Part shown: positions 1-8,388 of the stretch, piece after piece | Position numbering within the stretch: position 1 is the first letter of the stretch | Layout of the letters: the number at the start of each line of letters is the position of its first letter | DNA from: Marinobacter sp. THAF197a | GTDB taxonomy: Bacteria > Pseudomonadota > Gammaproteobacteria > Pseudomonadales > Oleiphilaceae | DNA: 64,000 nt | Reading direction: 5' to 3' | Assembly (NCBI RefSeq): GCF_009363275.1 | Contig: NZ_CP045324.1 | Coordinates: forward strand, 1,302,001-1,366,000 | Position numbers and translations under genes: made by a program | Notes under the pieces: generated by a model | Databases searched by the model: none | Told to the model about the DNA's origin: nothing | Seen by the model: the letters and a program-made list of their open reading frames with translations, nothing else

Positions 1-1
1 G

Positions 2-967
2 AGTGTCGATGAGCTGAGCGCCCAGCGCAACAAGGTTCACGATCAGCTCCGTAAGCTGCTCACCATGAGCATCCTGCCCAACACAGACAGCCAGGCCCAC
101 CTCAGCTCTTTCACCAGTGATCAGGTGGCCGAGTTCCACGAGCAGCTCAAGGCGGTGTTCGACAACCTCGACACCCAAGAGGCGAACTACCGCCATCAGG
201 TCGATCGCCACAATAAGACCACACACTCCCAGGTCGAGATCCTGCGCAGCGCCAAACAACTGGTGGCCGCCTTCATCAGCGGGATCAACGCTGAAATGGG
301 ACAGTTCTCGATTTCTGATCTGGAGGAGGTGCGGGTGGACTACAAGCTTCACCCACGCTTTGAGCAGCTCCTGGCCGACCTTGAGAAGGCCGATCTCCTA
401 AGCGACGAACTGCAGGACAACAAGGTCTACGAACAACTGAAGGCCTTCCAGGCCGATTTTTTCAACGCGGACGCCCGGCGTACAGGCATCCTGCTCAGCC
501 TCGACAAGATCCTGGCTGGCGTGCATTACAAGTACCGAAAACGCGGCGAGGAAGGCTGGACGACGAATGCCCAGTCTAATGGCACGACCATGATGATCAC
601 TACTAACCTGCTCTCGGTGCTGATGTCGCGCCTGATGGACGGTGACGCCCAGGTGACCATGCCACTGGTCATGGACGAATTTGGCTCTCTGGCCACCCAA
701 AACATGCGCACCGCTCGCCAGATAGCCGAGCAGCACGGCTACTGCCTGTTCGTGGCCAATCCCAACCGAGACTCGAAGATTACTCAGGTGCTCGGCAACT
801 ACGTCCACCTCGGCCTGTTCCATGCCACCCAGGCCTATGCAGAGAACCGCACTGTCGTGCACCACGGCCTCTACGAGTCACTCGCCCGCAAGGGGACCCT
901 CACTAGACAGGCGGCAGACACCCAGATTGAAGGACCGCCCCTTTCGAAAGAGGAAGCTGACCTGTGA
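2..967 (+). CDS. SMC-like ATPase, C-terminal part (MksB/JetC type), partial
   Basis: The frame is open from base 2, so the gene enters from the left edge; the ATG at 65 is internal. The protein ends with an ABC/SMC head: a signature-like stretch (NGTTMMITTNLLSVL, about residue 170 from that ATG) followed by a Walker B-like PLVMDEFGSL and a segment ending in VANPNRDS. The preceding ~150 residues are charged and helical, fitting the end of a coiled coil. Its stop overlaps the GTG of the next gene (GTGA). With the two following genes it forms a MukBEF/MksBEF-like set, a DNA-loop-extruding complex that in Wadjet systems restricts plasmids. The family call rests on architecture, not on a database search. 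Confidence 0.7.
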   Translation, partial: SVDELSAQRNKVHDQLRKLLTMSILPNTDSQAHLSSFTSDQVAEFHEQLKAVFDNLDTQEANYRHQVDRHNKTTHSQVEILRSAKQLVAAFISGINAEMGQFSISDLEEVRVDYKLHPRFEQLLADLEKADLLSDELQDNKVYEQLKAFQADFFNADARRTGILLSLDKILAGVHYKYRKRGEEGWTTNAQSNGTTMMITTNLLSVLMSRLMDGDAQVTMPLVMDEFGSLATQNMRTARQIAEQHGYCLFVANPNRDSKITQVLGNYVHLGLFHATQAYAENRTVVHHGLYESLARKGTLTRQAADTQIEGPPLSKEEADL

Positions 968-2382
968 ATATCAAGTCGCCGTTCGTGCTCAAGCAGATCA
1001 TCGAGCACCGTCAACTCTTCACCCAACTGGTGGCGTACATAGAAGAACACGACGGGGATGTAGAGATCCCCTCCAGGCTCTACCGTTTGATTGTTCGCCA
1101 GGCTATCCAGACAGAAGCAACCCAGGGCAATAACCGCGAATGCGAACGCCTCCGCTACACCCTTTCGGAAGAGAACCTGTTGCGTGAGCGGCTGATCATC
1201 AGGAAAGATCCTGCTCGCGGCACATTGGTGCTGGCCCCCTTCGTCGTCGACATGCTGCGCCACTTTGATATCGGGCGCATGCGAGGGTTGAGCCAGGCAG
1301 AGCTTGAGGATCTACGTGACGGCCTCAACCAGAGCCTATCGGCCTTCCAAGAGAGGCCAATCGACCTGAAAAACGACGATTTCACAGATGAGCTGCGCCT
1401 GCTCAGGCGTCGGATACAGGACACTCTCGGCAAGATGCAGGAAAGCATCGCGGCACTCGAAGCTCAAGGGGATCACCTGGCGGATCAGGTGGAACAACAG
1501 GACGTAGGCAGCCTCGAAGGTGCGGCGGAAACCCGCAAGGCCCTAGAGAATATAAACCATATCTACCAGCGATATATTCTGCCAGCACTCGAATTCCTAG
1601 ACCCCAAGACACGTTTCAAGAAAGGCGTGCCGGCGATCACTGCTATACGCCGAATCGCTAGACTAGCCGGAGAAAGTGGCCATCCGGCGCTTAATGAGGA
1701 GATGCAGCTCTCAGCCAATGCCATACAGAGCTATGTCAAGGATATCGATTCTCTGCGCCTTTCACTTGAGCGCTATGTTCGTCAGGATCGGCAGCAGCGA
1801 CAGCAATACGACGCCATCGAGCGAGCCTTCAATACCATCCGGCTCGCCACGGAGGAGCGTCACGACGATAGCTTCCGAAATCTCTACATTCCCGTTCGTC
1901 ACGCTGCCATCCAGTCTCCAGGTACTTTCTTGGGAATCAAACGCATGCGCTTTGCCCGCCTGGACTGGCATGACATCGACCACAGGGCAGATATTGAGGA
2001 ATTCACAGATCGGCGCATCAAGGAGCTGCGCAACCAGCTCGATAAAGCCGGCTCTGTTACGGTAGACCCGGCGCGAGCGGGTCGCTCAGAGGCCGAGCTG
2101 CAAGAACAGTTGCGCCAACACGAGATCCAGGCGCTACTCGAAACGTGGACGATCCCGGATGATTGCCAAGACCTCCACGCCTCTGTTCACGAATACTTAG
2201 GCGGTCACCTTGAGAACTACACCCTCAATGACCTTCTCGAAGCCCTGGACTGGGTAATGGCTCTCCCGGACTTCAAGTTTCATGCCCGCTTCCAACACCT
2301 CGAAATTGCCCACGGTGAGTTAGCGCTGTCATATCACCCCCTCATTCCCCGGGAAGCCCCGACCCAGGAGATCACCGCATGA
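964..2382 (+). CDS. MksF/JetA-like kleisin subunit
   Basis: A 472-residue protein that starts at GTG inside the stop of the SMC-like gene and ends in an ATGA overlap with the next gene, so the three are translationally coupled. The N-terminal ~110 residues look like winged helices (SPFVLKQIIEHRQLFTQLVAY). The middle is long, charged and coiled-coil-like (about residues 115-300), and the C-terminus is compact and helical. Size, charge pattern and position beside an MksE-like gene match the kleisin (MksF/JetA) that bridges SMC heads. No nuclease subunit (JetD/MksG type) follows, so anti-plasmid activity cannot be assumed. Confidence 0.65.
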   Translation: MNIKSPFVLKQIIEHRQLFTQLVAYIEEHDGDVEIPSRLYRLIVRQAIQTEATQGNNRECERLRYTLSEENLLRERLIIRKDPARGTLVLAPFVVDMLRHFDIGRMRGLSQAELEDLRDGLNQSLSAFQERPIDLKNDDFTDELRLLRRRIQDTLGKMQESIAALEAQGDHLADQVEQQDVGSLEGAAETRKALENINHIYQRYILPALEFLDPKTRFKKGVPAITAIRRIARLAGESGHPALNEEMQLSANAIQSYVKDIDSLRLSLERYVRQDRQQRQQYDAIERAFNTIRLATEERHDDSFRNLYIPVRHAAIQSPGTFLGIKRMRFARLDWHDIDHRADIEEFTDRRIKELRNQLDKAGSVTVDPARAGRSEAELQEQLRQHEIQALLETWTIPDDCQDLHASVHEYLGGHLENYTLNDLLEALDWVMALPDFKFHARFQHLEIAHGELALSYHPLIPREAPTQEITA

Positions 2383-2993
2383 GCGACATCCCCCATACTC
2401 AAGAAACAAATCCTGGACGGCCGGTCGTGAATCGTCGCTTGAGTCAGGAAGCTTTTCGCAAGTTGACTGCGGGCCAAGTCATCAACCAAACCCAATATGT
2501 GAATGGTCAGTTAGCCCCCAACCCTCTGTTCGATGAGCTCTTCAAGGAGCGGGACCGATATTACGTCGAGGCCTACGCCAACATGGGAATGGAATTGGTT
2601 CAGCGCCCCGGGTTCTTCTACGTTCGATCTCTATCTGAAGCGCAGAATGATGATGACACCAGGGATCATGAAAGCACTGGCGCCATCCGCCAAATTCAGG
2701 GGGTACTATTGGTGCTGGGTCGCGGCGTGCTTGAGAAGGGCTTCATGTTCGAAGCACTAACGCTACCTGATGCCGGCATCTCTCGAGAAATCCTCGAAAA
2801 CATCGGTAACGATCCGATCTTTAACCAGATTCTTAAGGCATGCAAGATGGATCAACCGCTCCCCGAGGCGGCAAAGGTGGCTCTGGTGGACCGAGATATC
2901 GCCTACTTCAACGTGAAAGGGAACCTGGTGCTTGCCGAATCCGGGAAGGCGTTCTTCGACGACCTTTTCATCGAATATCAGTCCGGCGAATAG
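2379..2993 (+). CDS. MksE/JetB-like condensin accessory subunit
   Basis: A 204-residue acidic protein whose ATG overlaps the preceding stop. The stretch LFKERDRYYVEAYANMGMELVQRPGFFYVRSLSE resembles the core of MukE/MksE winged-helix proteins, in which a conserved FFYLR-like strand follows the helical region. In known complexes a dimer of this subunit binds the kleisin and tunes the SMC ATPase. It is the last gene of the block; the next gene is on the opposite strand. The order SMC-kleisin-MksE differs from the usual F-E-B (or A-B-C-D) order. Confidence 0.65.
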   Translation: MSDIPHTQETNPGRPVVNRRLSQEAFRKLTAGQVINQTQYVNGQLAPNPLFDELFKERDRYYVEAYANMGMELVQRPGFFYVRSLSEAQNDDDTRDHESTGAIRQIQGVLLVLGRGVLEKGFMFEALTLPDAGISREILENIGNDPIFNQILKACKMDQPLPEAAKVALVDRDIAYFNVKGNLVLAESGKAFFDDLFIEYQSGE

Positions 2994-3089
2994 GCATCAG
3001 AGGGATGCTCTCCGGATGAATCGAGGATGATTCAGTAGCGTAATTAATCCGAGCATTTAAGGTTTGGATTGCGGATTAGGGCGGAGGTT

Positions 3090-3123
3090 ATACCTGGCCG
3101 ATGGGTTTTAACCGGCCAGGTAT
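3090..3123. terminator. Hairpin between convergent genes
   Basis: Perfect 11-bp stem (ATACCTGGCCG / CGGCCAGGTAT) with a 12-base loop, placed between the ends of the rightward condensin-like genes and the leftward ankyrin gene. It is probably a bidirectional terminator, although the flanking T tract is weak. Confidence 0.55.
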
Positions 3124-3144
3124 GTTGTCGTTTGAAGTAGTGGT

Positions 3145-5874
3145 TCAATTAATCATAGGGGCGTTTTCCAGAGAGCTAATGAGCCCCTCCAAGTCCTTTG
3201 CATAAACCGGTTTTCGCTTCTGCTTCTCCAGTTCTTGGTTGAGATAGGCAAGGGCATCTGGTTCTTCGCACAACTTTTCGGCGAGCTCCAAGGGGGTCAT
3301 GTCATGCGAGTCTCTTCGCCATGCAAGTTGCGGAGATAGCTCGATAAGCCGATCGATTGCATACCCATTTCCTGACCAAGCCCCAGTGTGCATCGGCGAG
3401 CGCCCATCCACAGTGCTTAAATCGGTGATGCATGGGTGATCTAATAAAGCATCGATCGTCCTTTTGTCGTGCGATTTCACAGCAGCATGAAGGGCGGACC
3501 TTCCTTCAAAATCCTGAAGATCAGGATCTGCACCAGCGTCGAGGAAGCATTGAACCAATTCCGCATCACCCGCCTCAGCAACCAGCATTAAGGGAGTTTG
3601 GCCCTTGAAATCAGCGTAATTCAACTGCTTTTCGACCTTGCTTGCGAGCAATTTTATTGCCTGTCTCCAAGTTATTGTTATCGTCTCCACTCGTTGCAGC
3701 TCTGATTCGAACTCCGCCGGGGCGATACGCCGTAATTTTGGGAGTTGATCATTGAAATGTGATCGGAGCTTGATCCACAGCATCAGAACCGAATCTCCGG
3801 TAACGCATTTCAAGCTATTGCTGAATTTTCGGGAGTTATCCTTAATCCAGTTTTCCAGTCCTGGTAAGTCGCCAGACATGATGAGACCAAAGGAGTCTTT
3901 CAAGGCTTGCTCGGAAACGGGCTTCATTGGTTCAATGCCGGGGTAGGGGGTGTATAGCTCATGCCAGAAATAATCGGCAGCTTCTCGCGCTGAATCATAG
4001 AGGTCTAACACCTGACGGTTGTTGAAGACGCCCCAGCCAAGCATCGCCCGATAGTATCTTTCGTGGTTATTTGGGACTAGCCTTTGGTTCGCGACTTCAG
4101 TGGCCAGGCAATCCAAGGCGATCTCACCCTTGAGGGTTCCGTACGCCTTTTCGTCCGAGGCCTCAAGAGCCTGGCGGAAGCTCTTTGACGCATTGTTGAT
4201 GTCGTCCATGGCCAGCTGGTGTTTGGCCTCAAAGTGAAGCAACAGTGCCCGCCAATTCTCATAGGCTGAATTTTGCTTGGCTTCATTCAAAAGCGATTCG
4301 ACCCGAGTACAGGCGTCGTTTGGCAACCTCTTCCTACCCTGGCCTCCGAGGTAGTTGCCAAGCTCAAGCAGTATCCGCTGAATTTTCTGTTCGGGAGTGT
4401 CCGCCAGCTCTTTCATTCTCGAGGTCGCAGCCCATCTTGCCTTGGGTGAAAGTCCCGCGAAGTTTGCTACTTGTGCCATGACGGCGAAACGGTTTTCCTT
4501 TTGAAAAGTCCGCCAAGGTGAGGCTGTTCTGGCCCTCTCTATGAGGTCTCGAGCGGCTTCTGCTTCCTCTGCTTGGTTCCGGAGCAGCTCTACCCGGGAA
4601 CGAACTATCTGCGCGTGAGTTGGCGCGTCACTGCCAACGATGTCCGTCAGTTCATCGCCAGGCCTTGATAAAGAGAACAACTGGGTCAGCAATTGCGCCA
4701 ATTCGAGATTCCCGGTCTTGCGTCTTGACGGAAGGATGGACAGGTAAAGAGTGTTTGCGTCCCCGGGTTCAAGCTGCTCTTCGAACCAGGCATTTTCTGC
4801 TGCCTCGCCAGAGCTTCGAAAGTTGCGCCAGGCTTCTACAGTGAGATTGTAGATATGTTTATAGCTAGCAAGAATTTGCAGCAGTTTGTTCTGCTCGAAG
4901 TTAGAACATAGCTTATCGACACCGGGGCAGAGCTTTTTCAGGATTCGGTCGTAACCGTCTTGCATCAACCTAGCGAAAAGCAGGCGTTGGCGGATGATCT
5001 TGGTAGTTGGTTTCTGGTAGCGGTCTGCGACCAGACGCACCAAAAGCTCCTTTTCAGATTTTGTTGCTTGGCCAGCGATTATTCGCTTCACATCGTGATC
5101 GTTGCCCATTGCAAGCTCTCGCCTGAGAGCATCCTCGTTAACATCTAATTCTCTGTTCTTCAAAAACGCCACTGCGGTGTCGAACTGGTGCGCAGCAGGC
5201 TGGGCTGTGTCGATTTCAATCGTGCCCTCGAAGGGAATGTCCAAGTCATCGGGAAAAAACTGATAGATCTTATCGTGGAATGGAAGTGTACCGCTTCTCC
5301 AGTTGTATAGGGTTCTGGTGAAGGTATCGGCATCATCTTGCCCCCTATCGGTTTTAACTCGAATTCTAGTCTCGGAGAGGCTTTCAATCGAACCTCCAGC
5401 CAGATCCGCCAGCCAGTCGATAACCTGCTTCACCGGAAGATCTATTTTTGTTCCATCAGGCGTTGTACGCGGCTCTGGAAGATACCAAAAGCTTCCGCGA
5501 GGCATGCCCCGATCTAAATTACCGTGTAGGTTCCAGAAGGCCGTATGGCGAGCAATACCGGGTGTAAAAAAGTATCCCAATAGCACCCAAAGGACCTGTC
5601 GTTCGTCGGCCTGGAACGTCCATGTATTGCACTCCAGTCCCTTGAATGCATTGCCGAGCTCCGTCAGATTGGTCATGAAATCTGCACGCGCTTGCCCGTC
5701 AAGTTCGAGCTCATCGAATATTTCACTAAGGATTCGCTCGCCCATTGCCTGGTGCTCGGCAAGGCGCATATTTCCGGTACTGAATTTTCTTTTAGTCTTC
5801 GTCTGACCCTGCTTCAGCCCCAAGCTTTGATGGATTTCCATCAACACGGTCTCAATCGAAGGGAAGGTAGCCAT
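3145..5874 (-). CDS. Large ankyrin-repeat protein of unknown function
   Basis: 909 residues from the ATG at 5874, which has an AAGGAG site just upstream; the frame is open 19 codons further but without a ribosome site. Roughly residues 745-860 hold about four ankyrin repeats (GQTPLMLVAEAGDAELVQCFL, GRSALHAAVKSHDKRTI, GRSPMHTGAWSGNGYAIDRLI, DMTPLELAEKL). The long middle is helical, TPR-like and rich in Glu, Arg and Leu. A segment near residue 190 (FTRTLYNWRSGTLPFHDKIY) faintly recalls a Cro/CI-type HTH. No enzyme motif was found. It is divergent from the viperin gene across a 187-bp spacer carrying a G11 tract. The neighbourhood suggests a defence or regulatory role, which is inference. Confidence 0.75.
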   Translation of the reverse strand: MATFPSIETVLMEIHQSLGLKQGQTKTKRKFSTGNMRLAEHQAMGERILSEIFDELELDGQARADFMTNLTELGNAFKGLECNTWTFQADERQVLWVLLGYFFTPGIARHTAFWNLHGNLDRGMPRGSFWYLPEPRTTPDGTKIDLPVKQVIDWLADLAGGSIESLSETRIRVKTDRGQDDADTFTRTLYNWRSGTLPFHDKIYQFFPDDLDIPFEGTIEIDTAQPAAHQFDTAVAFLKNRELDVNEDALRRELAMGNDHDVKRIIAGQATKSEKELLVRLVADRYQKPTTKIIRQRLLFARLMQDGYDRILKKLCPGVDKLCSNFEQNKLLQILASYKHIYNLTVEAWRNFRSSGEAAENAWFEEQLEPGDANTLYLSILPSRRKTGNLELAQLLTQLFSLSRPGDELTDIVGSDAPTHAQIVRSRVELLRNQAEEAEAARDLIERARTASPWRTFQKENRFAVMAQVANFAGLSPKARWAATSRMKELADTPEQKIQRILLELGNYLGGQGRKRLPNDACTRVESLLNEAKQNSAYENWRALLLHFEAKHQLAMDDINNASKSFRQALEASDEKAYGTLKGEIALDCLATEVANQRLVPNNHERYYRAMLGWGVFNNRQVLDLYDSAREAADYFWHELYTPYPGIEPMKPVSEQALKDSFGLIMSGDLPGLENWIKDNSRKFSNSLKCVTGDSVLMLWIKLRSHFNDQLPKLRRIAPAEFESELQRVETITITWRQAIKLLASKVEKQLNYADFKGQTPLMLVAEAGDAELVQCFLDAGADPDLQDFEGRSALHAAVKSHDKRTIDALLDHPCITDLSTVDGRSPMHTGAWSGNGYAIDRLIELSPQLAWRRDSHDMTPLELAEKLCEEPDALAYLNQELEKQKRKPVYAKDLEGLISSLENAPMIN

Positions 5875-6061
5875 ATATTTCTCCTTGGTTAGTGATGGCT
5901 CCATCCTTGTCGAAATTGGTGGCGCTTTCACTGAAAAGTGGCGTACCCCTTATCTGTTTGAACTCGGTTTAGTGAGAAGGGGGGGGGGGTACGGCGGATT
6001 TCATACTGGGAAGATCTGATGCCTGACATTCTGGCTCCTCGATCAATCGATAGGAGCGTTT
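5875..6061. promoter_or_regulatory. Divergent intergenic region with G11 tract
   Basis: Spacer between the ankyrin gene and the viperin gene. It contains 11 consecutive G at 5979-5989, and the arms CGTACCCCTT (from 5942) and AAGG..GGTACG form an imperfect inverted repeat around it. Ribosome sites are clear on both sides: AAGGAG for the leftward gene and AGGAG before the ATG at 6062. Promoter elements could not be assigned securely. A homopolymer of this length is prone to slippage. Confidence 0.5.
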
Positions 6062-6973
6062 ATGAGTCTAACTTCACATTCCGTACCCATCGTAGTCAAT
6101 TGGCACCTGACTGAAGCATGTAATTTTTCGTGTCGATACTGCTATGCCCATTGGGAGAGGGCGGAAAGCATAAAGGACTTGATCAGAGAGGAGCACCAGG
6201 TTCGTGCCTTGGTGACAGAGCTTGGGCGATTCTTTCGTTCTGATGAGGCCGCCAGAAAGTTTGGGTTCCATGGTGTCAATCCGCGTTTGAATATCGCGGG
6301 TGGGGAGCCCTTGCTTTTCCCTTCAGCACTCCAAACAGCTATACATCAGGCGCGCCGGCTTGGTATTCGGGCATCTTTGATTACGAACGGCTCCTTTTTG
6401 ACCGAGGAGCTATGCGAATCACTGGCTCCCGGGCTCGATATGCTCGGGGTTAGTATCGACTCTGGGAAGGTCGACACCAACAACCTAATCGGGAGAGTTG
6501 ATAGTCACGGCCGGTTCCTGAACCTGGACTCCCTCAGCCGCTCTTTTGAGGTCCTGAGGCATTGCAATCCTGCCTTAGCGGTAAAACTGAATACCGTGGT
6601 TAATCGGCTTAACTGGCAGGATGACCTCTCAAACGTTGTTGACTTAGTAGAGCCCAAGAAATGGAAAATTCTCAGGGCGCTGCCGGTTGTTGATCAATCG
6701 ACTAGCGTGACGGACATTCAGTTCCAGGCTTTTGTTGCGCGGCATGCAGCTTATCGGTCAATCGCAGTGGTTGAGGACAACCAGGACATGCAGGAGTCCT
6801 ACATAATGGTTGATCCTCAGGGGCGCTTTTTCCAGAACTCTCCATGTTCCGCGGGGTATCAGTACAGTCAGCCTATTCTGGAGGTCGGCGCTGAAAAAGC
6901 GTTTGAGCAGGTGAACTTCAATCCTGAACGGTTTCTCTCACGGTATTCGAAGGAAGCCGGGGGCATCGCATGA
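6062..6973 (+). CDS. Prokaryotic viperin (pVip), radical SAM enzyme
   Basis: 303 residues. The radical SAM cluster motif CNFSCRYC (Cys20, Cys24, Cys27) binds the 4Fe-4S cluster, and AGGEPLLF is the SAM-binding GGE motif. Viperin-specific C-terminal features are present: KWKILRALPVVDQS (like the KWKVFQ..L..EGEN block), VVEDNQDMQESYIMVD (like the ESNQKMKDSYLILDE block), and ILEVGAEKAFEQVNF near the end. Viperins convert CTP, GTP or UTP to chain-terminating 3'-deoxy-3',4'-didehydro nucleotides that stop phage transcription; which NTP this one uses cannot be read from the sequence. The start has AGGAG five bases upstream. It overlaps the next gene by ATGA. Confidence 0.9.
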   Translation: MSLTSHSVPIVVNWHLTEACNFSCRYCYAHWERAESIKDLIREEHQVRALVTELGRFFRSDEAARKFGFHGVNPRLNIAGGEPLLFPSALQTAIHQARRLGIRASLITNGSFLTEELCESLAPGLDMLGVSIDSGKVDTNNLIGRVDSHGRFLNLDSLSRSFEVLRHCNPALAVKLNTVVNRLNWQDDLSNVVDLVEPKKWKILRALPVVDQSTSVTDIQFQAFVARHAAYRSIAVVEDNQDMQESYIMVDPQGRFFQNSPCSAGYQYSQPILEVGAEKAFEQVNFNPERFLSRYSKEAGGIA

Positions 6974-7173
6974 AGTTCTCTTCGGATAAGGATATTAATC
7001 GGTATGCGAAACACCTGGTCCGTGACGGCTGGAGATTTAAGCAGGGTAAGAAGCACGGGAAATTGCTCGCACCCGGATCTCAGGCGATGGTGGTGGTTCC
7101 TTCGACGCCAAGTAAACGAAGGTCTCTACAGGAGATGGTCTCCACTGTGAGCAGGATCAAGCGCCGAATCTAA
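6970..7173 (+). CDS. Small HicA-like protein coupled to viperin
   Basis: 67 residues, starting in the ATGA overlap with the viperin gene, so co-translated. The pattern RDGWRFKQGKKHGKLLAPGSQAMVVVPSTPSKRRSLQEMVSTVSRI follows the alpha-beta-beta-beta-alpha layout of HicA mRNA interferases (GW..., a His-containing GK..H turn, VP..., then a terminal helix). The usual G-S-H-H context is reduced to KKHGK, and no HicB antitoxin gene follows. It could be a degenerate HicA, an RNA-binding partner of the viperin, or a solitary member of the fold. A strong terminator follows 110 bp later. Confidence 0.7.
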   Translation: MKFSSDKDINRYAKHLVRDGWRFKQGKKHGKLLAPGSQAMVVVPSTPSKRRSLQEMVSTVSRIKRRI

Positions 7174-7280
7174 AGATGCGCAGGAGTCCGGGTCCACATT
7201 CATGTTGCTGGGGGTATCAGCTGGGTGGAAGGTGGCACCGACTCCACGTTGACTCCGACTGCAAACAAATAAGAGCGAAC

Positions 7281-7309
7281 AAGGCCGCCGGTTTTAAGCC
7301 GGCGGCTTT
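7281..7309. terminator. Rho-independent terminator
   Basis: GC-rich 8-bp stem GCCGCCGG (7284-7291) / CCGGCGGC (7299-7306) flanked by AA on the left and TTT on the right. It probably ends the viperin operon and may also act on leftward transcription. Confidence 0.75.
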
Positions 7310-7355
7310 GGGTTCCATCGTGATCCACCAGGGTTTATGGCAGACACTTAAAATA

Positions 7356-7568
7356 TCAGAGGCCCCAGCCTCTAGGTGTTCCATGCCTCAGATCACGTTC
7401 AACCTGTTTTTCCTGTAACCACTCATGGATTTCCGAGTCGATCCATCCTACAGATTTTCCGCCCAATGATATCGGTCGGGGAAACATGCCCAAATCGACA
7501 TATTTGTAGATGGTAGACCTTGCCAGGCCGGTTTTCTCCATCACATCTGGGAGTCTCAGTACTCTCAT
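7356..7568 (-). CDS. AlpA-family regulator of an integrative element
   Basis: 70 residues from the ATG at 7568, chosen because AGGAG lies 8 bases upstream. MRVLRLPDVMEKTGLARSTIYKYVDLGMFPRPISLGGKSVGWIDSEIHEWL is the MerR-like winged helix of AlpA/excisionase-type proteins, which activate integrase or control excision of prophages and genomic islands. No integrase sits next to it; the nearest tyrosine recombinase is at 56.4 kb. It faces the viperin operon tail to tail and marks the left segment as an integrated element. Confidence 0.85.
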   Translation of the reverse strand: MRVLRLPDVMEKTGLARSTIYKYVDLGMFPRPISLGGKSVGWIDSEIHEWLQEKQVERDLRHGTPRGWGL

Positions 7569-7771
7569 AACCATACTCCTGTTTTCATCCATATCATTTG
7601 TTGAGCAATTGCAAAGTGCCAACGACCGGAACTCAGAGCTGACACGGTTGCCATTATTTGCCACAACTTTTGCCAGGCCATGCCACTTTCTGTTGGTAGT
7701 GGTTTTAGAAAACCCCAATAAAGGACTGCTGCCATGGGGTTTGTTCGTGTCTCGAGAATCTGCAAACTGGT

Positions 7772-8002
7772 TTGAATCGCACTTCTACATCATTCAGCGG
7801 GGGTGAGAGCCCAGAGGAGCTTCGGGAGCGATGCCATGAATTGGAGGATGTGATTGAGAGGGCAGAACAGGGTTCTTCGCGTTTAGGTGACCTTGGCGGT
7901 ATTGTTATCTTTTCAAAATCAGATGCTGCAGGAACAGTTGAAGCAAGAGCACATGGTGATGCCACCATAGTTGGCCGTAACAGCCTCATTATGGTGACAT
8001 AA
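7772..8002 (+). CDS. Possible small ORF, unrecognised
   Basis: 76 codons from a TTG start. The product is acidic and fairly well behaved (SPEELRERCHELEDVIERAEQGSSRLGDLGGIVIFSK), with a helical first half. There is no clear ribosome site, no recognised family, and a competing reading frame exists on the other strand. It may be the tail of a decayed gene. The 200 bases to its left (7569-7771) hold nothing else recognisable. Confidence 0.25.
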   Translation: MNRTSTSFSGGESPEELRERCHELEDVIERAEQGSSRLGDLGGIVIFSKSDAAGTVEARAHGDATIVGRNSLIMVT

Positions 8003-8330
8003 GTCAGGAGTTCTGGTCGTTCGGTTTTCAAAGAGGATCTTTTTAGGCGGTCTGAGAAGCTCACACTCTTAAACAAAAGCGAACATTCGAGTCAGGCCTT
8101 CCTTCTCCCCCCCGAAGGTTCCAAGCTCGTCATTGGCCTTTGATTCATCATGGTTGATGGAGCAACTTTCAGGTGCCAACTAATTCCGGTATAGAGTTAG
8201 CGATAATGGGCTAAGCCGATGTTTACCCCGATTGACCTGCCCCCAGCTTTCCAAAGGCCAAAAAAACTGGATATGTGAAGCCCGGCAAAAGATGAACATA
8301 AGCATCCGACAATCAAATCTTGAGTCACGG
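8003..8330. other. Non-coding stretch with one repeat arm
   Basis: No credible gene. Bases 8069-8096 are one arm (AACAAAAGCGAACATTCGAG core) of a dispersed inverted repeat found complete at 14802-14870 and in related form at 31312-31370 and 51840-51883. The rest appears to be decayed intergenic sequence. Confidence 0.5.
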
Positions 8331-8354
8331 GCTGCTGCCGTATTCCGCAGCAGC
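8331..8354 (-). terminator. Hairpin downstream of the Sco1-like gene
   Basis: 8-bp stem GCTGCTGC / GCAGCAGC with an 8-base loop, 35 bp past the stop of the leftward Sco1-like gene. It is a plausible terminator of the metal and respiration gene block. Confidence 0.55.
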
Positions 8355-8388
8355 TAAGCATTACTTTCCAATGGCAAGCTTCGTTAAC

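Noticed and set aside
5875..5931. Longer N-terminus for the ankyrin protein (19 extra codons)
   Set aside because: The ATG at 5874 has AAGGAG directly upstream; the longer start has none.
7705..8076. Leftward 123-codon frame opposite the 7772-8002 ORF
   Set aside because: Ser/Pro/Arg-rich shadow-like composition, no ribosome site and no motif.
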